Assembly: GCA_948567375.1 (NCBI GenBank)
Contig: OX419758.1
Location: forward strand, 55,867,001 to 55,931,000
DNA from: Lunularia cruciata
Lineage: Eukaryota; Streptophyta; Marchantiopsida; Lunulariales; Lunulariaceae
Direction of reading: 5' to 3'
DNA length: 64,000 bases
Position numbers and translations under genes: made by a program. This document shows positions 45,601 to 57,060 of the stretch, in pieces. A model generated the notes under the pieces. The model worked only from the letters and a program-made list of their open reading frames with translations. It did no database searches and was not told where the DNA came from. Every line of letters starts with the position of its first letter. The first letter of the stretch is position 1.

Positions 45601-48600
45601 GAAACTCAGAACCCAACATAGCCCCGCCATTTCTCGAAAACCATGGCTATTTGCTACATGCACCGCATGAAATGGTTAGGAATACATTTATGCACATAGT
45701 AGGGGGTTTCAGATTTACTGTTTATGATATTTTATGGATAGCCATAAATGATTTGAAAATTATTACTGAGAAATTTTATGGATACAAGTAAAATCTAATG
45801 GTATGAACTAAATTTCTATAAATATTTTATGTGTACTCTACCATAACCATAAATATTTTACAGAAAAAAATCATGAATTGTACAATATTTTTTTTTTTAA
45901 AATTTAAATCCAAATACAATAATAAGTTTTTCTAATTTACGAGTTAGCGGGTGCTAGGGGTACCGTAAAACTTAAATGTTCACTAATTGGTTTTGAAAGT
46001 CAAAAGTGCTTATACCACGCAAACCATGCAAACAAGCCTCGAGACGCGGCTTTAGTTTTTGAAAATGCTCGTTTGACAGGAGTCCAGTACAGGAATTTTT
46101 ATCCCTAAACGAGAAGCAAGTAGCGCGCGCCGATATTGAGTAGCAACGCATTTTTTTCGCATTTTTTCCTGTACAGTTTTTGTCAAGGGGATGGATAGTA
46201 TGAAGGTTTTCTTCTTAGAGTCAATGTTTTTATATGCTGTAAGAAAGCATTTGAACAGGAACATTTGAACATTTGAACATTCTGGCCGTGAGGTCCAGCC
46301 GTAAATAGATAAGTTGTGTCGCTGCGCAAAAATTTCATGAACCCTTGGTGTTGTGTCCACCACATTGAAGTTCAGGAAAATGGTTCGTCATGTGTTGTGA
46401 TATTGGACTCTTCTACAACAATGGAAGTTTTAATGTCCCTACGATGATCAGTCAAAGGCAAGTAGAAGTTGCTCTTCCAAGCTTCATATCTGATTTCTCG
46501 ATTACTAAACATGTTGGTAAGATCTGAGTAGACCGTCAACCTAATGTTTACAGGAGATGTGAAAGTCTGGCTGATACCAGAGTTTGCGGTGATTGACTAC
46601 TGAGAGTAGAATTGTGTCTTTTGCTGATGTATCCACGCAAGTTTCTTGCGAATGATACTAATGTCCATCGAGTTTGCGAACTGATTTCGGCCTCTGCCTG
46701 TACATGTTGTTATGTTCTGTTGCTTGGAGCCTCGACATTCTCCCCCTAGGTTAGTGACACAACCTCAAAACTACGAAGAAGTTATGGTTTAGCAGTCACA
46801 TCCAGGTCTCTTCTGTGGAAATAGCACTTCCTAGGCGAATGTGTGGGGTTTGCTTCTGCATCGTGATGATTAATACTCTGGCGCTTGATTTGTTGAATAA
46901 TTCTCCACAAGATCTAACCTGATCATGACAGGTTCAAGTTCCGCTTACAATCACAGACCTGACGTTTCTAATGAAATCGCATGATAATCAGACTCGTGGA
47001 AACATAAGTACCTGTCAACAGCAGGTTACGAACGGGAAGACCCGTTCTAATTGTTGCTACACGAGTTCAGGACGAGCTATTTCCACAGAAATAGCTCATT
47101 CCATTTGCTTATATCACGTCGTTGTAAACTGCTGTCTGATTTGAAACATACAAAGTTAGATGACATTGATCCACGAACTCGAACAGGTGATCCACTCGGT
47201 CCAGTGTAAGTTAAAACCTGTAAGTTTGAAAATGAGAGTTTGAGTTTCGTTTACGACTTCACCCTCGAAGTATTATCCAAATATAACACAAGCAGCCCAT
47301 ACCTTGGCAGTCTGGTTTCAATCACTTCCAATTCACATTCTACTTAAGTGTGGTTATCCGTCACCTGTTCTGTCATTTGGAGTACAATCTGTACAGAAGT
47401 AATCACACCTAGGAGATGATGATGACAGAACTAGTGAACGTAGTACTAGTGACCGTGGATTGATCCACAAAACGTATTCAAAGCCTACATGCGCATCGGA
47501 GGTAAATGTAATGTAACTCTGATAGTCACTACCGCACTCCAGCAACATCCGTCACTCAGGTCAAAAGATAGGTGTTCTTTCCTAGAAATGACAGATATTT
47601 TTCACATACGAAAGCAAGGCTAGTTTGCGTTTTCGTAGTTTCGTTTTTCGTAGCATATGCCAATTTACATGCCGATCTCTCATCTAAATTTCTATTTCGT
47701 TTATATGCTCGGTTGAATCAGATTCTTGGTATCGAAACCCACATCTCCCTTAAATTCTTGGTTGAAGAAAGAACTTTGGTATCGAAATATGCAAAAAAGG
47801 CTAATGGACAACTATTGGACCGGTAGTTTGATGAGAGTGGAAACAAGCGATTTCGGGGCACCTAAATTCAATTTGCCCGTTGGTATTGTCGGGGAGAGTC
47901 AACGTGGTTATTCATTCACTCCTGTTCAAACACATTCCCAAACAAACCATTCAAACACTCTTGTCACCATTCACTCACCATTGACAAGAGAGGGAAAAAT
48001 TTTAAAACTCAAACATGCGTGATACTTCATTGTCCTCTTTTCTCGCGTCCACCTGGCACCATAAGTTTATCTCGGTCTAATTAAACACAGACATCTCATC
48101 TAATCCAAGACATCCGTAAGTGAAATGAACACCCGGAAGTAGAAACTGAACCCCGTCACCCGTAAAAGATTTCTCACCATCCGTATCCCGATTTCCGAGA
48201 ACCTTCATTTTCTTAATATAAAATTTTATAGATACACATAATAAAATTTATAAATCTTCCCGTGAAAATCTGACTTCCCGGAATATAAAACCCTCTACTG
48301 AATGGAATGTTGCTACCGTAAAAACGGAAATATATCCATCGGAAAATTCTAAATTTCCCATTGTCGATAATTTAGATTATTTATATCTTTATCATCAAAA
48401 TATGTAAATTTGTTATCTATTTTTATAGAACGCAAACTTTCTTGTCATGTTCTTGCTAACGTGATAAAGTTATAGGGATTTCCGAATTCGAAAGAAATTC
48501 CCTTTTAATCCCACGAAGGGAATACAAATTATAAACTCGGTCGCACTGTTAATTTGCAGCCCAGATTGAATCACGAAGGGATTACAAAGAAACTGGTAAA

Positions 48601-48655
48601 CTGGTAAGTCTCCGTAGCACTGCGGATTTGCAGCTCGGAGGGAATCCACCGGGTA
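45601..48655. other. Unassigned intergenic DNA
   Basis: Mostly AT-rich with a poly-T run near 45890. Two overlapping plus-strand frames at 47572-48022 (84 and 98 codons) do not resemble a known family to me. A perfect palindrome lies at 47074-47097. I see no TE domain. Confidence 0.4.
47074..47097. repeat. Perfect 10-bp-arm hairpin
   Basis: GAGCTATTTC, CACA, GAAATAGCTC. A related GTGGAAATAGC motif occurs near 46815. It could be a transcript hairpin or chance. Function unknown. Confidence 0.6.
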
Positions 48656-48664
48656 AACATGGAC

Positions 48665-48760
48665 ATGGAAAATTAATCGAATGAAATTAAATTAATGAAA
48701 TTAATCGAATTAATCGAATTAAATTAATGAAATTAATCGAATCGAATGAAATTGCATTTT
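48665..48760. repeat. Low-complexity (gaattaat)n tract
   Basis: Interleaved copies of GAAATTAA, ATTAATCGAA and ATTAAATTAAT make an imperfect microsatellite of about 95 bp. Confidence 0.8.
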
Positions 48761-48835
48761 TGTGCGGTACAAAACACTTGCGTATACTCGAACAGCCTGA
48801 GCCCCGTCAAGGTGCAAACTAAACACGACACTTTT

Positions 48836-49029
48836 GCATCTTTCTTTGGACTATAGACCCTAACCAGTTTTGCACCTTGTCAAGGTGCAAAACTGAAAAC
48901 TCACAAGATGCAGAACTGAAAACGACTTGTATGCATCTTTCTGTTGACTCTACACCCAAAACACTTTTGCACCTTGTCAAGGTGCAAATCTGACAACTGA
49001 CAAGGTGCAGAGTGCACACCTACCTCATC
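48836..49029. repeat. 97-bp tandem repeat, two copies, with perfect hairpins
   Basis: Copies at 48836-48932 and 48933-49029 both start gcatctttct. Each contains a near-symmetrical hairpin. 48865-48879 and 48881-48895 are perfect 15-bp arms around a single T. 48966-48976 and 48978-48988 are perfect 11-bp arms around a single T. The core is TTTGCACCTTG. Confidence 0.85.
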
Positions 49030-49109
49030 ATGGCACCTCAGGCTGTGCGAGCCCTTCCAAGGTGCAAATGTGTACCTTGGCAGGGTCGCAAGACTTTGAG
49101 TGTACTTTG

Positions 49110-49150
49110 AGTGTACCTTGGCAAGGGTGTGACCCCCGCCAAGGTACACT
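49110..49150. repeat. 13-bp-arm hairpin
   Basis: AGTGTACCTTGGC (49110-49122) pairs perfectly with GCCAAGGTACACT (49138-49150) over a 15-base loop. It shares the ACCTTG core with the hairpins at 48865-48988. Confidence 0.82.
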
Positions 49151-49229
49151 TAAGCATGAGCACCTTAACCCTGCCAAAGTACAATGCACACTCTTGCGGG
49201 GGTTCGCCTCCACGTAATTCGGCGCTCTA

Positions 49230-49570
49230 CATTTTCCAGGGGTGCAGCCATTCCGCTTTACTCGTCGCCCTCCGGATATCTCAATGGGTTGTCGAGGATT
49301 GAGGGGAACTGCCTGAACAGGCACACCTTTTGTCCGCTCTATTTCCGGTGCACGATTTCCGCCATCCAGTTTCCTCCACAAGTTCATATTACTCGAGTGT
49401 TTTGCAATTCTTGGGAATTGCATGTGGGTGATTCAACTCGGTATTTCAACTGTTTGAAGTTCTGGCCATCTGTTATTTAGATCTGTCAAATCCTGGCCTG
49501 AAGTGATAAAGATTTAGAACTATAGGATTGTTCACTTGTGATAAGTGTAGCAATCCTCATCATGACACTG
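49230..49570 (+). repeat. U family start module, partial copy (U0)
   Basis: It matches 57830-58150 of unit U3, including 'gaacaggca', 'tgctcta.ttccg', 'tcctccacaa', the 'gattgttca' block and the 'caatcctcatc / cgatccttcg' end. The rest of the unit is absent here or too diverged to follow, apart from a 'gcgcgtacaaag' patch near 49840. Confidence 0.6.
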
Positions 49571-49720
49571 ATGGACTTCAAGTCCCTGCGCGTTTAGAAT
49601 TGTGTTGAGGCTGTGCACGTTTCATGTTCAACGTGTAGCGTATACTTTTAATTTCAGATTTTGACTAAAAATTACAGGTTTTTAACAAAACACAATAGCA
49701 CGACTTAATGCAGTTCACCC

Positions 49721-49975
49721 ATACGTCAGAATATCAGCTATTGTGCTGAGCGGCCAAGCCTGAATGTCTGTAATGTTTACCGTGCTTACAAAGAGGCCGT
49801 GCCTACAAAGGTGCCAATCGTGTGTGCCTGGAGTGTCGGCCGCGCGTACAAAGTTGTTTCAATCTACTTGTGCAATGTCTTAAGGTCAACATGTAGCGTA
49901 TGATCTTTTTTACAGTCATTCTTCGCATTTCAGTGATATGTTACGCCCAGCACAATAGCTGATATCCTGACATAT
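49721..49975. mobile_element. Small foldback element, 30-bp inverted ends
   Basis: Left end 49721-49750 and right end 49946-49975 are reverse complements at 27 of 30 positions, 195 bp apart. No frame lies inside and no clear target duplication is visible. Size and structure suggest a MITE-like element, but chance duplication followed by inversion is possible. Confidence 0.5.
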
Positions 49976-50363
49976 CATTCTTCCGATGGGGAAAAGGAAA
50001 CAATGCCATGCTCCAGGGAATCCTGGAATCGGGAAGGAAGTCCGTTGGACTTACTATGAATGAATTCAAGGCCCCAAAGCCGACTGGGCACTGGCTGACA
50101 GGGCCCCTGGGGGCTTCTTTTTTTTTGACGGCTTCCCAGGGGGCTGTAGCTTCTTTTTTAACCTCCGTGGTCAATTTTATACACTTTGGTGTCTACGTTC
50201 CAGCGCTGGGTTTGTGGAACTGAAAGATCATTCACAAAATCCAAAATGGGCTTTCATCGAATACATAACCTCTTAAGGGATTTATGTTATACCCAGGCTA
50301 GAATTTGACCGTCATGAATTATCGCTGACGATTCATGATCAATACTTGCTTGATTCGCAAAAT

Positions 50364-50880
50364 AGGTATTTTGAGGTAGTTATTGCGAAGCTCGTTGACT
50401 GTTGTGTTCAACGAGCTTCGCAGTAACCACCCCTAGAGCTCGATTTCTTTATTCACCATTCGATTATGGTCCGTCCTTTGAGCGTAGAATCAGATAATCA
50501 AATATGAAAATGTGTACTACAAATCTTCCGGATTTGCGAGGAAAACTTTCTTGGTACATTTAAAAAGCGAATCATACGATATATTCGAATTTAGAGACGA
50601 AGTTGTTAAGGGCCCACAATAACACGTACTCATGAACAGAAAGAGTGAACCACAAAAAACAAGACGTCACTTGCACCCACTGACTGAAATCTAAATTCCT
50701 GAACACACCATACAAAAGAGTGTCGCACAAACCACCCCTAAAGGTGATTTTTGCTACACTCGTCAACGTCAACGGTTGTGTCCAACGGGATTCGCAATTA
50801 CTACCCCTAAAGGTAGTTTTTGCTACACTCATTGACTCTTGTGCTCAACGAGATTCGCAATAACCACCTCTAAAATACCT
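50364..50880. mobile_element. MITE-like element with 35/36-bp terminal inverted repeats
   Basis: Left end 50364-50398 and right end 50845-50880 are inverted copies with two mismatches and one indel over 36 bases, starting AGGTATTTT. Just inside the left end the terminal repeat is followed by its own inverted copy (50384-50398 against 50408-50422, 15 perfect pairs). Near the right end a CCCCTAAAGGT-TTTTTGCTACACTC block is repeated (50736-50772, 50802-50832). There is no coding capacity. No clear target duplication is seen, so the superfamily is open. Confidence 0.78.
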
Positions 50881-50969
50881 TGTCAGATAGATTAGTCAGA
50901 CTGTCCGTCAGACAGTCGCGGCCCCCAGGCGTTAAGGACAGGGAAAGCCCCGAAGAAGGCAGTCGGAAG

Positions 50970-51350
50970 TTGCACATCCATTTCTTCGGCAGCCTCTTTT
51001 GCTTCTGCTGGAGAAATTGATATTCGATCCCTCTTTTGCTTCCTCTGGAGAAATTGCTATTCGGGGATCGAAGGGAATGCCGTGAGAAGGCATACCATTT
51101 GCGAGGCGAGGAAGAAAACACATATATATATATAAAATATTATTTTTATTTCTATTGGCCACGCTGCTTATTCAGATCTTTTGAGGGAAGGCAAGCAGAG
51201 GAGAGACAAGGAGAGGGAAGGCACCGGAGGAGGTGCCTTTACAACTCGAAAATCGCACATCCATTTCTTCGGCAGCCTCCTTTGCTTCCGTTGGAGAAAT
51301 TGCTATTCGGGGATCGAAGGGAATGCCGTGAGCAAGCATACCATTTGTCT
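50970..51350. repeat. Direct duplication of about 100 bp before unit U1
   Basis: The block 'cacatccatttcttcggcag...gggatcgaagggaatgccgtgag' occurs near 50975-51095 and again at 51257-51335. The first has an extra internal 'tttgcttc...ggagaaattg' repeat. The interval holds an (AT)n run at 51119-51135 and a hairpin (51218-51225 with 51232-51239). Confidence 0.75.
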
Positions 51351-54330
51351 GCTCTATTTCCGGGGCAGAATTTGAACTATCCCGTCTCGTACTGCCAAGC
51401 AACAAAGTGTTGCAGCTCGAGTAAGCTTTGCGTAGTTCCGGGCGCTGTGCATATTGAATAGTATAATCTACATTGCGAGTAATTTTAGCTGCAGATCAAG
51501 AATATTGACATTTTATCTACATGCTTTTTTCAGGTTTTAATTACAGTTTTGATTCGATCATCTCGCGCGACTCTTCGTTGAAGTGCTTCTGCACATATTG
51601 TTAGGCCTTGTCAGATATATATGTAAGTCGCCGTCATTCACATGGTATTGGTTTCCCCTGTTTATAGATAATATGGTTACACTGTAAGCAGTTTGTTCCT
51701 TATGGGACCGAATCGGAACCTAAGAGATACGCTGTCTTGCATAACTAGAAAGACTTCAGATGAGGCAATTTATCAGGCTGTGAAGTGAAATATACTCCCA
51801 GACACACTGTACTAATATCCACCTCGTATGTACAGGCGGATATCCGCGTTACATCAGGACAGTCGATTTGTATTTTAATGGCGGCAGAAACATCTTCGCA
51901 ACTCTCAAGTGCGTACTCTCAGCCCGAAGGTAATGGAGCTAACTGTAAACCTTTACCTGATCTAAAACAAGTTTAATTTACGATTCAGATTCATAGTGGC
52001 GTTCGGACGACGCTCATAGTTGGTACCTGAACTGATTCTTGCTAGACACTATTTCCTTTGACACTTGTACTCCTCCCGTTTCGCACAAAGGGAATAGTGA
52101 ATAGCCAGAAGTTCACACATCATTCACCTATGATTCCTTATGAAAGTGCAACTTAGAAGACCATTTACTTCATGTCCCTAAATTTGGGGCCATCGCGAAA
52201 GGAACCTCAACTCTGACATCTTAAACGCACGAACCTGCCCAGCGGATAATTATACCGTAGCATGTTCTGAGTCTTATTTGAGCACCGATCCCATATTAAC
52301 AAGATTCGTGTTGGTGTACACCATCGGGTTCCAATCCGCCTATTACGGTAAAAAGAATTGCGGTTAGGGTGATTCTAAATGTTTGATCCGGATTCATGGG
52401 TGATCCGGACACATCCATACAGGATCATCAACCCAGTTATCTCTCGCGAGACTGAGATCCCCAAAGTAATAAATATTAACCACCGTAAGAGGTTTAGGGA
52501 CGATATGATCGCGCTACGCAAAACAATGAGTGTATCCAAAGAGCCTGGGCCTGAGAAAATAATAATTAGTTTGGTACTGTTTTAGAGATAAGGCAACTCT
52601 CTCTCTTCAACATCGGCGTTCTTCAATGTGAGGTTGAGCTTGCTTTGGAACAAAATTGATCTCTGCTTCTGGCTGTTTGCAGGATCTGTCTGAAGACACA
52701 GCTGGAGTTCAAGGTTCAGCAGATGACTTTCGGAGTTCAGTCCAATACAAAGCAAACACCCAGGCCAACTTCTCGGGAAACTCCTCGGGAATTCATTTAT
52801 TCAATGGCCTTACGGTAAAACCTTCGCCCGGATGCAGGACGGAACAAGCAACTCCCATAGCAGTACCGCCAAGCGTCATCACGCATCACTCCACAACCCG
52901 GTCTCTATCTATCGGTACGAAGCAAATATTTGCCTGTGGGATACAGATCTCGGAGGGGAGTTCTGCAAGTTCCGAGGCGTATGGATTTTTACCTGCCAGC
53001 ACAAACCACGACTCCCCTGAAGTAGCATCGACGTGGAGTTTGAACAATTGGGCTGACGGCTCCGTATTCTCACCTGCGAGTTTTTTCTACAGAACTCCCA
53101 GACTCCCATGTAATTTGACTCCTAGGGCTATCCGGTTTTTCTCAACAACGGATATCAACGATCACGCACGATTGGATATGCACGCGACGTGGGAAGTCGA
53201 TATTGATGATATCTGCTGGGATAAAGAAATGGATTTGTTCCCTGCTCAACTAAAGGACTCGGGCTGGGACCTCCCTCGTCATTTTGTAACCAAGAGACAC
53301 TCGTTCCTTGCCGCGTGACTTACTCGATGCAGACTAATACAGCCACTGTCAAATATGTATAGGGCATTTACGTCGGGGGATTCATCAACTTTACTGTTCC
53401 CGGAAATGGAATTCTGTAGTGAGTCTGTAGATCGTTTTATGGATTGTTTGTAGAATGTTCCTGGGGAGCGAGGCGTGCGTACAAAGGTGTTTTAATCTAC
53501 TTTTTAAATTTTACGACTCTCGGTCTATATTGCAGTTGAGGATGTGGACATGGCCAGCAAATTATATTCCATAATTTCTTTTTATATAACAGTGATTGAA
53601 ATTGAGGATTTTCCAGAATGCCATGCAGCAGATAACAAAATCGACGTCCGTGAGTGTAATCAGATTGAAACTATTTTCGTTTCGTGCGTTCTTAAGAATA
53701 TGATAGAAAATAAATACAGAGATTTTAATTGAGCAAGATCATGATTAAATGACAATCAAAATTTCTTTTGTCAAAGGTTCTATCTGACGGGACTAATTTG
53801 GTCTCCGAATTCGTACGTTCTCTCAAGAATATAATAAAATATTAATTAGTAGAGAGTTTGATTAGTTAGATCATGATTAAATGATAATTAAAATTTCTAT
53901 CCACGGGACTAATATGGTCACCGAACTCTTATGGTCTCTCGGGTATCTAAGAAATCTCAAACTTCTATTACCATCGTATAGATTCAACAGAATGAAGGAC
54001 TATATTCTGGTTAAACGACGGTCTTTTCCTCTCTCATAAACGTCGATCATCACAACGATCACCAAAGCACTCGACCCCAGCCTCTGGAGAACTCGCAAAC
54101 CCCCCACAACTTTCGGCCGAACTCCCCCGAAGGACTCTCCCAGAAGCCCGAACTTCCAAGGTCATCTAGGGAGTTCGCCTCAAACTTCGGAGCGAGCTTC
54201 CAAAATTTCCTGAATATTCATCTAATCTTTCCGTAGCTTGCCAGAACTTCTTAGGGTTGGATCAGGGGAATTCGCCCCGAAGTTTGGAGACAAATTCGGG
54301 GAGCTCGAGCTCCCCAGACGAAAAACTTCG
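51250..54330 (+). repeat. U family tandem unit U1
   Basis: First full unit of a three-unit direct array. Ordered modules shared with U2 and U3: a start block with 'gggatcgaagggaatg' and 'ctgctctatttccg', a 'gacattttatctac...ttcagg' block near 51508, a middle part unique in length (51985-53400) with an open stretch, the 'gttgaggatgtggaca.ggccagcaa' block at 53535, and a GC-rich end module with 'aacttccaaggtcatc' at 54151. No TG...CA ends, primer site or RT are visible, so it is not an LTR element in plain form. Confidence 0.65.
52683..53318 (+). pseudogene. Unrecognised 211-codon open stretch in U1
   Basis: An open reading without an upstream ATG follows a good splice acceptor (ctggctgtttgCAG at 52671-52682). 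It is Ser/Thr/Pro-rich in the middle and ends with an acidic/aromatic segment around 'VDIDDICWDKEMDLF' before TGA. The last 50 codons and the block around 'ITHHSTT' have shortened, partly frame-shifted matches in U3 (58700-58930), so coding sense was probably lost there. No known domain is seen. It may be an exon of a host gene carried by the repeat or a protein of the repeat itself. Confidence 0.35.
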
Positions 54331-54339
54331 GGCCGAGTT

Positions 54340-57060
54340 TCCTGCTGAGGATTTCAACTATTCCCTCTCGCATGTAAGACTGTTTATTGACAAAATTTTG
54401 CAGCTCGAGTTAGCTTTGCGTAGTCCCGGGCTGAGCTCAATTGCCGGCAATCGCCGGTGTGGGCATTTCGCTTGTTGACGATGGAGTTTCAAAGTCCTTC
54501 CGAGAGAGATAAGACATACGCTAATTACGTGAGGGGATTTCATCCCAAATATAATTAGCGTGTAACTTCGTTTTTAGTTTGCTATGGGAGAAAGGAAAAC
54601 TAGAAAGACAAGTATCATAATGAAGTATCTCTGTCCCCTCTAATTAGGGGATCTAATCCTATTAAATTTTAAATTGTCTAATCTACATTGCGAGTACATT
54701 TTGCCACATATCAAGAATTGAGATTTTATCTACCCGATTCTTCAGGTTTTATCACAGTTCTGATAGATCACCCTGATTCTCGAGCGACACGCTGACGAAC
54801 TTATGAACTTCGTCGAAGTACTTCTGAACACAATGTTTGACCCTGTCAGACATAACTGTAGGTCGCCGTCATTCACATGTTAATGAGTTCGCTTGTTCTA
54901 AAGACAAAATAGGTGCATTGTACATATTGTAAGCAGTTTGTCCTCAATGGGACTGAATCGAACCCAATAGATACGTTGTCTTGCATAACAAAAAAAACTG
55001 CTTACGAACTTCAGGTGAGGCAAATTATCAGGCTGTCCGTGAAACCTACTCCCAGACATACTAATATCCACCTCGTATGGACAGTCGGATATTCGCTTTT
55101 CCTCAGGCCAATCGATTTGGTTTCTATTGACGAAGCTAGAAACCTAGATCTAAGAGTCTACACAGATCTCAAATGCGTACTGTAAACCTTTCCCTGATCT
55201 AACCAAGTGTTTAGTTTACGATTCAGATTCGTATTCATCAACTGTTCCGTAAATGGAATTCTGTAGTGATTTTGTATATCGTTTTATGGTTGTTTGTCAA
55301 ATGATTCATGGGGAGGGAAGCGTATGTAGAAAAGTGTTTCAATTTACTTTTAAATTTTACGACTCTCGGTCTACTTTTGTAAATTTAGAGTTTTCGAGTC
55401 ATTTCCATAAACACGTAATTGACATCTTCACGACTTGAAACACGCCTGTCCTGCATGTTTACGGTTACAAATCCGTGTTCTAGTGACGGGTTTTGCATTC
55501 CATTGCTCACAGTTTCATCATAAGACTAGACAGTGTATTGTCCTGCCCTGTTTACTGTGTATGGTTCTCTCATTACCTAGTCTGAAGGAAACGCTGGGTC
55601 TAGAGTCCTTCGTACACATAAGTTAGTGTAAGGAACTGTACGTGCGGAGACCTGGCAAGTGCTCTCTGGACTTTCCAGGTTTGAAGAGAGATTGCATTGT
55701 GTTTTACGAAACACGATTCACAATTACTTAAACTTGGAGACCTTTGTTGTGAGTGTAAATTGTCATAGAATGATTATAGTGATTTGAATCTGGAATCGAA
55801 AGCGTGTCCCCGGAATGAGAGAATCATGGAAACAAGCTATCCGTTTCGTCCACTATCGCGGAACACAGCTAGCCATTCGGTTGAGTGGAGGTCTGGCTTT
55901 TTTCACTCTTTTGCCTATGCATCTCGCTCTTCCGATAGATAGAATTGACAGTACCCCAACATTGGTATTTAGACTTACGCCAAGTTGGCACACAGACTTA
56001 ACAGCTTAGTCAATCCGCGTTGGTACTGAAATTTTCCGCGTTAGTACTAAAATTCTCGATCCGCTAGATTTTGTTTTGATTACGTTCACTGTGATATAGA
56101 GAAATAAATTCGATAAATCCGATGTATCTCATCGCAATTTTGCGGATCGGCCATCTTCTTCACTACTTCATCGACCAATCCCTCGCGATACCCAAGAGTA
56201 GGGAAGAGAAACGGGGTAGGAAGATTGCAGGAGTGACAGGGGATACAAGAGAAGCAAAACCTCTTGATTCTAAGCGGATAATGACCGGTGTGGTATCACG
56301 AGGAGCCGGGGGGCACGTTTCTTCGGGACTGGGACAAATTGAAGAACTTCATGCAGAGGAATTGATAGTTTTGAGCCGAGTTGAATTGACTTTGTTCAAA
56401 TGAAATCTTTGTGGCCTATATTGCCGTTGAGGATGTGGACACGGCCAGCAAATAATCTTCCAAATCTTCCAGAGTTTCTTTGAATATAGCAGTGATTGAT
56501 ATTGACGATTTTCCACCATGGCATGCAGCAGAAAAACAAATTCGACCTCACTGAATGTGTTCAGATTATAGCATTTGTCGGCTCGTCTCTTCCGAAATTT
56601 AAATATCAGAGATTCTGATTGAGTTACATCATGATTAAGTGACAGCCAAATTTTCTTTTGTCGAAGGTTCGATCGGCCAGACCAATATGTCCAAACTGTC
56701 ATGTTCTCTGTCGGGAATCTAAGAATCTTAAACGTCCTTTATCGTCGTAGGAATTTAGCAGATTGATGGACTAAATCTGGCTAAAAGACGATCTGTCGCT
56801 CTCAACCAAATGTATATCATCATAACAATCACAAATTCTATAACCGTTCAACCCCCAACATCCGGGGAGATCGCCCCGGACTTCAGGGCAAACTCCCCCA
56901 AACAACTCCAAAATTCGCCCGGATTTCCAAGGTCATCCGGGGATTCCGGAGTTCAGTTCGAATTTCCGTGGGGGGGGAGGGAGCTTTTCAAATTTCCTAA
57001 ACATTCAACTAATTTTTTGTAGTACGAGAATCTAATCCGGGTCGTCCGAGTTACCCGGAT
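54340..57060 (+). repeat. U family tandem unit U2
   Basis: Second unit. It starts with the 'ttttgcagctcgagttagctttgcgtag' block shared with U1 (51410-51436), then 'ttcttcagg' near 54738, the 'ggagacctggcaagtgctc' module at 55650 (also in U3 at 59091), 'cggttgagtgg' at 55878, 'gttgaggatgtgg' at 56426, and the GC-rich end module (56870-57060). It lacks the open stretch of U1. Confidence 0.65.

Noticed and set aside
47572-48022. Two overlapping plus-strand frames as a membrane protein gene
   Set aside because: The frames shift mid-way, there is no promoter or neighbour support, and no family is recognised.
48836-49029. Two 97-bp repeats considered as a CRISPR-like array
   Set aside because: Only two copies, no unique spacers, and the context is a plant nuclear genome. 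A hairpin tandem repeat explains it.
51878-51976. ATG with a short Ser-rich reading followed by a GTAATG donor, as exon 1 of a gene reaching 52683
   Set aside because: Joining this donor to the acceptor at 52682 leaves the frame in a stop within a few codons, and U2 does not keep the ATG.
56349-56702. 117-codon minus-strand frame with a match in U3 (59593-59931)
   Set aside because: The match follows the DNA similarity of the units, with several frame changes between the two, so coding is not supported.
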